Assembly (NCBI GenBank): GCA_015501605.1
Contig: JADNRZ010000004.1
Location: 1,178,001-1,242,000, forward strand
From: Panaeolus papilionaceus
Lineage: Eukaryota; Basidiomycota; Agaricomycetes; Agaricales
Direction of reading: 5' to 3'
DNA: 64,000 nucleotides
Made by a program: the position numbers and the translations under genes. The notes under the pieces are model-generated. The model was not told the DNA's origin. It searched no databases and worked only from the letters and a program-made list of their open reading frames with translations. Numbering within the stretch: position 1 is the first letter of the stretch; each line of letters opens with the position of its first letter. Shown here in pieces: positions 55,375-64,000 of the stretch.

Positions 55375-58300
55375 TTACGCCCCGTCGTCCAAACGCACAG
55401 CATTCAGCACGCCTCTCCCATATGCACTCGCAATAGCCTCAAAGCCACTGTCTTCGACCTCAGATAGGAATACGTCGTGTTGATTGGCCAATCGTTCATT
55501 ATTCTGTCTGATTTCACGGATGACACCGTGCTCTCTGGCGCACGCAGGGCATTCCGTCTCGTTCTCAGCAATGCATCTACGATTTAAGATAAATTATAAG
55601 ATAAAGGCGCAAGGCAAGGACGCAAAAGACGCACCGCTGGTGATAACTGTGACCACACATGAAATGCAGCTTGGGGAGATCGAGCTGGCCCATACATGTT
55701 GTACATCTTGTAACATGTATCACCGAAGGAACATCGGTGTCAGTTAATTCTTCAACCTGCTTCAATCTGGCTGCCGTCTCCAGGCGGTAGGATTTGGTCA
55801 ACTCTTGGTCCTAAATACGTATGAACGTTAATTCAGGCCATTCTATCGAAAGTTGCAGGCCACTCACGTTCTGAATTTCGGCCCTACTCTCCGTGATCCT
55901 CTTGATTAACCATTCCTTGATCAGACCAACACTCGCCACGCCGTTCCTGCTCAACACTTGAACAACACCCAGAGGGGGGATAAGCTGTTCCTCGTCGATG
56001 TATTCCAAAATACCCTTCAAGTCGTCCTGGTGTCTCGTCAGTCTCTCCGGAGTCTCCGTCAAGAACCGCAAGACGAGAGGATATAATTGGGGATGATCGG
56101 CTCCGTAGTGCATCAGGTGTCCAATTACCTTTTGCGATGCCGTGGGGTCCCCTTCTCTATCTTTGTCCATCCAGAATCGCAGCACGTCCTCATACATCCC
56201 CATCCTTTCCCAAAGCAGAACGAGTCCAAGCGTAAAGTCGTGTGTCGAACACAAGATGAGAGCATGTGTCGGATCGTAGGGCAGCGAATCGCTTCGCAAT
56301 ATCCTTAGAGCTTTATCGCGCATGACCTTTTCATCGAACCCCACCTTCTCCTGTGAGCCTCCTGGTCTCCGGATGGGGAGAGTCAGATATAGCTCAAGCA
56401 GCGTGTTCCATACAGCAACTTGATCAAGCCTATCGACAGCCCGCTCGTCGTCCGTCATTTCCTGGTTGTACTTTTCGGAGTACAAACCAATCGAACCAGG
56501 TTCCTGGTCCTCTACAGTTTGACCCCACCTGCGCATTGCAACTGTTTCAAGGAATATGACGAACTGATCCATGTGATCAACGAAATGAGCAAAATATATA
56601 CGCGGTGAAAGGCGTTTGACACGCGGAGGAGGTGGGGGAGGGGGAGGTAGGGCAATGGATGCCTGCCTTCGAGGATTCATGGTAGATGTTGTTGGGGGAG
56701 GCGTGCCTGGTGCAGAGGCGATGGAGTCTCTTCTGGAAGCATTGTCCGCTTTGACAGTCTTAATTGAGGGTGAGGGAGGCGTTGCGGTTTCAGCAGATGT
56801 GATAGTTGCAGCCCCCACAACACCACGGTTAAGAGCCAGGTAGGAGAGGTAGGAGGGGACTGGCGCGGCTGGCTTGAGCGGTGATGACTCCTCAGACTCA
56901 GGAGTTGGAGCACCTGTATTTGTGCACAGATCTATCAGAAGCTGGGTTGTTTCTTTGGGAAGTCCGTCTAGCATAGCTGGTCCATATCTTGCCAGATTAC
57001 TTTCGGCCTAGAAAAGGAGTGAGCACTGGAGAAAAGAAATCTAAAGCAGCGACACTAACAGCGTCCGGTCCTAGATCCCGCAAGTAAGCGAGAGCATCAC
57101 CGATATTCTCGGTATCTTCGATTTTAATGCGTAGATAATCCTCATGTCGCTCATACTTCTTGGCCAGGTAAGCCGCATGTTCGAAATATCCTGCTTGCCG
57201 ACACACACGGATAGCAGTCTCCAAGTCAAACGGTAGCTCGTCGGTGTCGTTCCTACGCGACTCCGTTTTGATGAAGCTATCAAGTCGTGAAACATCCTTG
57301 AGTTTGGTATATGTATTTAGAAGCAGTGTGGTGTGGTCGGCATTAGCTAGGCCTAATGAATGCAGTTCCTGAAGATAGGTAACGAGGTTGTGAATTCTTT
57401 GGGCGTCCAAGTACTGTAACACTGTGTCAGCGCAAGTTCCCTAGTAAATTGATCCTATACCTTTCTGATGACATAGCTCGGTTGCAAATATCCAATCGTC
57501 TGCAAATATTGCTGCATAGCACCATCGTGATCACCTTTAATGTATAAATGATCTCCATACTGTCGATGAATGTCGGCGACACTGGCTTGCTCGAGGTTTT
57601 GAGTCGTCGCCAGATTTAGAGCAAGAACATAGAGTGATTTCTTGTACAACATATCAAGTTTGTCTGCAGTGGACCTTTCCCTAAGGCAAGTTAACTGGAA
57701 ACGATGAGTATGTTATTGTCTATAGATATGGTCAACTCACTGTGCCATCGGTGGATAGGACGTAGATATTTCCCCATGCCGAGATAACTTCGCGTACGCC
57801 TTGTTTAAACGCCCCCGAGTAGGCAACCAGTTTGTTTTCGGGATCAAAAACGGTAACTTTGGTAATGTCGGTGTCTGCTGCATTTGCTGAACGTGCAACG
57901 AAATTCCGCACTGTCGCTGAGGCTGCTGCCGCAGACGGGAAAAATGGTGGCGAAACAATTACAACGTAGTTGGCATGTGTATGTATTGAAGATTTGTTGC
58001 CTATAGAATATAATATAAGCGGGGGCAAGGTTGTCTACATGGATTGATTCACCCTCATAGGCATAACACGCTCCTCGTCCGTCCGTTCCACAGAGATAAA
58101 GGGCCTCGTTTCTGGCCACTACAATGTCCTTGGCTTTCCAGTCCATCGTTGCACATCCCAAGCCCGAACCAATCTCATCGACGGCTGTTGCAGAGCCACC
58201 GCTGCCGCGTCCTGATGCTTGGTATGAGAGAACATGGTTCGTCGTGACTATAAACAAGTAGGAGTTCGGCAGTTCCTCAGTGGGCTCTTTAAATCCCAGT

Positions 58301-59174
58301 CCTGTGATGGGTTCTGTGGGAGACTCGTGGACGGTCTTCACTTTAGGAAGTGAGGTTAATGATGTGGATGAAGCAAGAGACTGATCAAGGTGGCGGTAGA
58401 GTACGACGGTTCCATCTCCCAAGCCAATAGCAAGGTGAGCGGCGTGTTCAGACAACGCAATTGTAGTGACCTAATCATAAGGACGAAGACATGCAAGTAA
58501 ATGGGAAGGGTCTGGCTTACTGGATGAGGTCTACTGCTTAGCTGCACTTTATTAGAGCGTAGCAGGTTTGGTGCAGAAGTCTTCTTGTCTTGGGTTTCAA
58601 GATCCCATATCTTGAGCACCGGAGATCTGACATTGTCCTCTTCCTGAGTTGATTTCAGAGTGGCTCTCAATCATAGAACTATTGCACACACACCCCCAAT
58701 GTCACCAATACTCCCCGTTTCTCTGCCATGTGGGTAACTCTACCACCGGGTTGAGCAACCCAGCTCATTACAGACTCAAAATCTCGGTTCAGAAGGTGAA
58801 CGCTGCCATGAATATCTGCGACGAGAATTCCAGCTGATGATGAAATGGCTGTCGAAATCTCTGGTGTTGCCTAAGGTTGTTTTGAGCAAGTGTGGTTCGT
58901 CATAGATATGTATAGTCCGCCGACCTTGAATATGTCTGGCGTGCTCTGTAAGTCATGTACGTCCTTGATTTGTACAGCGTTGAAGAACGGAAATTGTCGC
59001 CACTAAATTCTCAATCAGCATCATTCACAAAATGTATGGCAGTTTAAATCTGACTATAATAGGAGAAGGTATGACGTTTGGGGGGTAAGTAACAGGATAA
59101 CAACTCACTGGTGGTGGTGCTCCTCCTGGTAAAGCTGACTGTGTGTTACCTGGGTGATTTGATGATGATGCCAT
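55375..59174 (-). CDS. VPS11: Vacuolar sorting protein VPS11 (HOPS/CORVET subunit)
   Basis: Many exons. The start at 59174 encodes MASSSNHPGNTQSALPGGAP, then WRQFPFFNAVQIKDVHD opens the N-terminal beta-propeller. A helical clathrin-repeat solenoid includes HYGDHLYIKGDHDGAM-type sequence (YGDHLYIKGDHDGAMQQYLQ) and HLMHYGADHPQLYPLVLRFL. A long Ser/Thr/Pro-rich insert with a run of prolines (PPPPPPPPR) interrupts the solenoid near 56600-56900. The C-terminus has a RING-H2 finger with CTTCMGQLDLPKLHFMCGHS followed by YHQRC and ETECPACA. VPS11 is a shared core subunit of the HOPS and CORVET tethers that drive endosome and vacuole fusion. It shares a 428-base divergent promoter with the ATP synthase subunit gene. 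Confidence 0.92.
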
Positions 59175-59602
59175 TCAGCTGAACACTGTTAAATGATGCA
59201 CAAGTCGCCTAGTTAAAGAGAATATTCAAGTTCTTGGAAAGGCCCAGTTTGCGGATCCGAGGTCTTCAAATTGGGGTGTGATATTGCCTTATGACGTTGA
59301 TTTGGTACGAAGAATCGACCTCGTCGTCAGACTACCAGAGGAGCTTGATAGTATTGTCAGTGTTCACGCGTTGGGAGGTTCAGTTGTCCAAGGGCACTGA
59401 CCTGCAACAGGCGAAATGTGCCTTCCAAATATGGTAATAAAGTCCCACCGTGCGGCAACCTCCAGCCCATCATCACAAACGGTCTTGCCCGAAACTCAAC
59501 CACCACCACACCTCGTCACCTATCCTCCTCGTATGTCTATTTACCTCGCTTGTTGAAGAGCTAAAGTGTATTTATTTTCTTTCGCAGATACAATAGAAAG
59601 CA
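59175..59602. other. Shared divergent promoter (VPS11 / ATP synthase subunit J)
   Basis: 428 bases between two housekeeping gene starts facing apart. C/A-rich near 59450-59530. No gene seen. Confidence 0.55.
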
Positions 59603-59903
59603 ATGGCATTCTTGGGATTGCGCAAATGGCCCACCCCCGTACGCTTTTTTCTTGGTTTTTTCACAACCACCCTTAACTTTTAATTGCCTGCAGATTGTGA
59701 AGACCTTGTGGCCTTTCATGATTGCTGGAGGAATCACCACCTATCTCGTTGCGAAAGCCCAGGACAGCGGTGTCCAATGTGCGTCTGCGTACAAGTTCTA
59801 AATGTATAACGACAAGCTGACCACTTCGTTTTTAGCTACTGAATGGCGTAACGACCCCCGAAACCCCTACGCGGCCCAGCTTGCCCAAAAATCCATTCAC
59901 TAG
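59603..59903 (+). CDS. ATP18: Mitochondrial F1Fo ATP synthase subunit J (i/j, Atp18)
   Basis: Three small exons (59603-59638, 59694-59778, 59836-59903) join to 62 residues. The sequence begins MAFLGLRKWPTPIVKTLWPF, continues with the single membrane helix (MIAGGITTYLVAKAQ) and ends with EWRNDPRNPYAAQLAQKSIH. The F-x-R-K-x-PTP start, LWPF and NDPRNP are hallmarks of subunit J. It sits in the inner mitochondrial membrane in the Fo peripheral stalk region. Confidence 0.93.
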
Positions 59904-60875
59904 ATAACATATGTCTTCGGTTGAATACCATTAGAAGAATTCTATCCCTCTATATTTCACATTCTGTGCCAAGCCACCTCGTGACAGTTAAGAGACAAGA
60001 GGACATGCGTACCCTGCCGGACTTGACTATTTCGTCTCGCAGCAACCGGTACATGTCATCGCATCAAGCATACTCACAACATCCATTGTCTCGGATTGAC
60101 TGAAAATATATTTCCTCGGGGTAGAGTTGATATCAGTGATTAAGCCTCGTGAGCGGATCCTTTTGTCCAAACTACGAACCTCACCGCATTTCCTGCTCAG
60201 CCGCTAGCCTCAAGTAAAATCCAACCTCCCGATCTGATAATATAGGCATGGTCTACGCAATTTATCTGATTGGCGTTGAGCGAGCTTGACCGCAATCGTT
60301 ATTCTGTCCTAGACTTCTCTCTCGACTTTCTGGCAACAATTATCCCTCTGCCCAATTAATGCATGTGCGATCCTTCCAAGTTGGAATTTTAATTAATTCC
60401 CTCTCAGAACAATGCTACCCTATTATTGATGTATGCTCTCCGCCCACTGCAACCGTTGTCACACAACAGCGCCAACAGAAACCTGCTCATATTCTACAGC
60501 CCATTCAAGGACAAGAATGCAACCGGGAACAGCACCCAGTGCATCTCGGTTGTTGTCGAACCAGTATCTTGCAACAGATTCATCTTGGTTTTGCAGGAAA
60601 TTGCCAAATTGGCGCTGGTTTGTGGCACTTCATACTATTGTGATTGTGTATTCCGTTATCCATCACTGAACCCTCAGGCATGGAGAGCTGGTTGACAAGA
60701 CACCAAGGAATCCTTCTGCAGCTTAATCGCTGAAGGGATCGACCACTCTAATTTCCCAGCGGCAGAATGTCCCAAAAAAATTGTATAAAGGTAGGTTGAG
60801 GGTCTTCTGCCTCATCTCATTTAGCTCCCCTTTCCCCTGAGTTGACCCACAGGCTTCGACCCCATTGCTTCAAAC
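59904..60875. other. Intergenic region before the cutinase gene
   Basis: About 970 bases containing the cutinase promoter. Open stretches of 60-94 codons overlap each other in several frames and show no domain. No gene called. Confidence 0.5.
60784..60790 (+). promoter_or_regulatory. TATA box of the cutinase gene
   Basis: TATAAAG, 86 bases before the ATG at 60876, with a pyrimidine-rich leader (CTCATTTAGCTCCCCTTTCC) between them. Inferred from position and sequence. Confidence 0.6.
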
Positions 60876-61598
60876 ATGTTCTCTCTTTCTAAAGCAATCA
60901 CTGTTGCTCTAGTCTCCGCTGCCGTCTTTGCTGCACCGGTTGCAGAGTTGAACATTGAGGCTCGCCAGGTCGCCTGTCCCGATGTTGCTGTATTTTTTGC
61001 CCGTGGCACAACTGAAGTACCAACGCTTGGCACCATCGTTGGACCACGATTCTCCGCCGCTCTCGGGCGAGCCCTTCCAGGGCGAAGTGTCGATTTCAGC
61101 GGTGTAAGCTACCCCGCTAATGTTGCGGGATTTTTGGCAGGGGGTGACAATGGTGGTAGCATCACTATGGCAAACAGTGTCACCTCGATTGCCAACAGAT
61201 GCAGTAATACAAAAATTGTCATGTCGGGATACAGGTTTGTGTTTTGGCTGCTTATGTTTACAGTAATATTGACCATTATGATTCTAGCCAGGGTGCCCAG
61301 GTCACCCATAAGGCCGCCAATCGGCTTTCTTCCGCCGTTCAAGAGCGCGTTGTCGCTGTTGTGACCTTTGGCGACCCCAACGAAAGGACCGCCCTTCCTG
61401 GCGTTCTCCAGTCTCGCCGCAGGACCTTCTGTGCATTCGGTGACCTCATTTGCAAGGGGCAGTCGATTGTCCTCGCACCACATCTGAGCTACGGTTCTGT
61501 ATGTGCCATACCATTGACGTTAAAAGGATTTTTTAAACTGATGCATATTCACAGGATACGCCTGCTGCAGCCACGTTCGTCGCTGCTCGAGTCTAAAA
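60876..61598 (+). CDS. Secreted cutinase-family serine esterase
   Basis: Three exons (60876-61234, 61288-61498, 61555-61598). The signal peptide MFSLSKAITVALVSAAVFAA is followed by a short propeptide ending near EARQ. The mature domain starts VACPDVAVFFARGTTEVPTL. The nucleophile motif G-Y-S-Q-G-A is formed across the first intron, and the charge relay is completed by Asp in FGDLIC and His in the HLSYG segment. Four Cys at VACP, NRCS, TFCA and LIC fit the two usual disulfides. It ends TPAAATFVAARV. Cutinases hydrolyse cutin and other aliphatic esters; this is a saprotroph secreted enzyme by context. All catalytic residues are present. Confidence 0.9.
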
Positions 61599-64000
61599 AC
61601 CAACCTGGTTTGCAATGCGTATGGTCTGGCTCTCGATGAACTAGGCCACTGGCCAGCAGTTGCAACCTCTCAAGTTCACTTTGGTTCAGAAGATCGTTTG
61701 GTAGGACTGGAAATGGGATGTGCAACCCAGTCGCCTCAACTTCATTACTCCGCCGTGACAACTTCATCACTCATTTCCCCTCTGACAAGTAAACGCTAGT
61801 CGTGATTGTATAATTATTTGTATTTTCATATCCAAGGTGTAAACATAACATTCAGGTTTTCTGTCTTGTGCAGCACGTCTATGAAACGCTCGACCCTGAG
61901 GCCGTCCAGTGTTCTCAAGTGAAGGTCACCCTCAGGACTTCTTTCCCTCTGTTTGGAACTAATCCTTATGGACAATGCGGTTCTGTAAGCTGGATCTTGT
62001 CGTGGCATGATACTGCAGGATCAAACAATGCTGTCATAGCCTCCTGACGACCACGGGTTGGTGCAGGTTCAGCAGGTTGCTCAACTACTTTCGCGGCATG
62101 ACGTGCAGGGACTTACAGAGAACAAAAATCGTGAGCCTTATGGTGTTCCTACTCAGAAGTTGCAACTGATCCTACATTCATCAGCCCTCTCGAGTTTCTA
62201 TCACTCCCCTGAGTCATAAGATGAATGTTCACATTCAACTACAACTGACGTCATTCCTCTATTTTTATGTTTCCTGGGGCTTGCTTTCTAACTCTCGAAT
62301 GGGGGAGGTGCGACTTGAAAGTTTAAAGATAACGGAACGGGGCTTCAATTTAAAACATAAAACACCTAATCCACGAGGGAATATTGCTCTTATGTCCAGT
62401 ATCCACGACTAAGACATCAGAAAAGGGTGAAGGGGTGCACCTTTTAACAGAATGCTGCACCCTGGAGAGTCCTCATCGCTATCAACGGCCTCATGTGCCC
62501 CTATTCACGGTCCGATACGCCACCAAACTATCATCAGGTGTGTGGCAGGTAGGAAAAGGTCTTGGAATTGGCATGTATTAAATGGACAAAAATATCTTTG
62601 GGGAAAATGTGGAGGCAATCTTCGAGCAATCTGGACCAGGAATGGGTGAGGCTTGATGACTCTTATACTACTAACGACGGTTTACGCCGATAATTGAGCG
62701 AGAAATGGGTGTCCGTCGTTTTTAATTGACCCTAAATGGTATCTTACCTGACAATGAAGGAACGATTCTAATGATCAATTTCCACATTTGCTGTTCACCG
62801 TTACGGATTTGAGCCCCGCTGGCGAAGCCGATAGAGATTACTCTGCAGGGATCAGATATGTACGTATCTCCTCGCTTTATGCTAGAAAAAACACTAGGGG
62901 CGGAGTTCAAGTAATATCAAACCTTTATGCTCAAGCTGTAAGTTCTTTTGCCCATTTACACCGAGGGAGGGCAAATCGAGCCGTCTACCGCAATGTTTCC
63001 GCTGAAGGGCATGGCACGAATTCCGTGCTATTCGTTTTGCGTTCGATCCATTATGCAGGAGAAACTGTATGGGGTGGTTAGTATAGCACACGTAGAGCGC
63101 AGAAAGTGAGATAGGATGGAGCATGACTGCGCCATATATGCAATCGTTGCACAATTGACGAGACTCTGGGGAACTGGGGTCAGGCGAAAGAGCAGAACTC
63201 TGTCGTGTCGAACGTGTTTGTGATCAGTTTCGATCGAAGTTGTGGGCTATCTGCCCATCTTCCATTCCAAGTCCTACTCCCATCTTTTTGCAGTTTTTTT
63301 ATAGAAGATCGTCTGCTGGTATTCCCTTCACAGAGAAGCAACTCCAGGAGTCAAACTGAGAAATACATACGAGGGGGAAGGAAACTCGAACCATGCAAAC
63401 GTCGCGAACCTGGATCCGAGCGCCGGTTTAGAATTCCAATACAAAAGATTAGTTTGACATCCTAGAGATGGCTGGCATCGAATCGATTCAGTTCTCTGAC
63501 TTAAGGTGAGAATTTTCTTACAACGGAACGTGATGGCGCCCACAACAAATCTATCTATCAGCATCAAATCATACACACTCAGTCACCATCGCCTTACACT
63601 GCAGCAAGTGAGGACAACACGTGTTTACTAATCTTTTAATCATTCCCCCGTCCTCATAAAACATGCAGAATCGTGATTTCGTGCACACGAGGGAAAGCAT
63701 TGCAGTGACACCCGTAATCCACAACGGTAGCGCGCACCGGACGCACCGAAGTATATTATAATTTCTTTCCAAGCAAAATCGTCTCTTTGAAAATTTTATT
63801 TGTCAGAGTAGATTTTGATGCCCGTTGAGCAGTTGTGACTTCGCGCCCCCAAGAGGGCAATACCCAATTCGGGCGCCAATCAGGTTCGTCTCCGCCCTTT
63901 ATCGTGATAATAAGTGCAACTTTGAGGGCCGCGCAAAGGGTAAAGGGTTCCCTGATAACAGATGCTTAGGTTGTGTCTTCATCTTGATAATATCGCATGA
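61599..64000. other. Gene-poor right end of the window
   Basis: No gene that I can support. Short coding-like stretches occur on the plus strand at about 61870-62200, for example one beginning HVYETLDPEAVQCSQVKVTL and one with QVQQVAQLLSRHDVQGLTEN, but without a start, a clear splice path or a known domain. The last 1.5 kb shows only short open frames in all directions. Confidence 0.45.

Noticed and set aside
63375..63430. Minus-strand GGTTCGAGTTTCC resembles a tRNA B box
   Set aside because: No A box upstream on that strand and no cloverleaf; rejected as a tRNA.

Overview
The window is a stretch of basidiomycete nuclear DNA, probably from an Agaricomycete mushroom. Most genes are cut by many short introns of about 40-60 bases with GT..AG ends. 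Intergenic DNA is rich in C/T tracts. The gene content fits a plant-litter or wood decomposer: two GH44 glucanases, a cutinase, secreted DUF1996 and six-hairpin glycosidase-like proteins, an F-box family, and a chromovirus-type LTR retrotransposon. I found no tRNA, rRNA or CRISPR.

Layout. 0-3.5 kb: a histidine-phosphatase gene and a vacuolar Ca2+/H+ antiporter. 3.9-10.7 kb: two complete GH44 genes in tandem on the minus strand. 11.5-20.5 kb: plus-strand genes for an ADGF-type adenosine deaminase, a triple-KH RNA-binding protein, the ribosome-assembly factor BRX1 and an arrestin-like protein. 21.5-26.4 kb: two divergent secretory-pathway genes (six-hairpin glycosidase-like; DUF1996 with a probable GPI anchor). 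26.5-30 kb and 36.2-39.6 kb: two pairs of related F-box-like genes on either side of a nucleotide-sugar transporter.

40.3-48.6 kb: a multi-pass membrane-protein gene is broken by a 6.5 kb Ty3/gypsy chromovirus (40582-47085, minus strand). Its two 195 bp LTRs look identical, gag and pol are open, and an 11-base complementarity between the likely transcript start and the primer site points to self-priming. Without the element and one copy of an imperfect 5 bp target duplication, the host gene is one 585-residue frame.

49.2-61.6 kb: mitochondrial ribosomal protein mL54, a greatly enlarged pyroglutamyl-peptidase-like protein, an AIG1-like GTPase beside an IFI6/IFI27-like membrane protein, VPS11 of HOPS/CORVET, the small ATP synthase subunit Atp18, and a secreted cutinase. 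From 61.6 kb to the end I see no gene I can support.

Exon joins were worked out by eye from splice signals, reading frame and similarity between paralogues. Coordinates of multi-exon genes run from start to stop codon and include introns.
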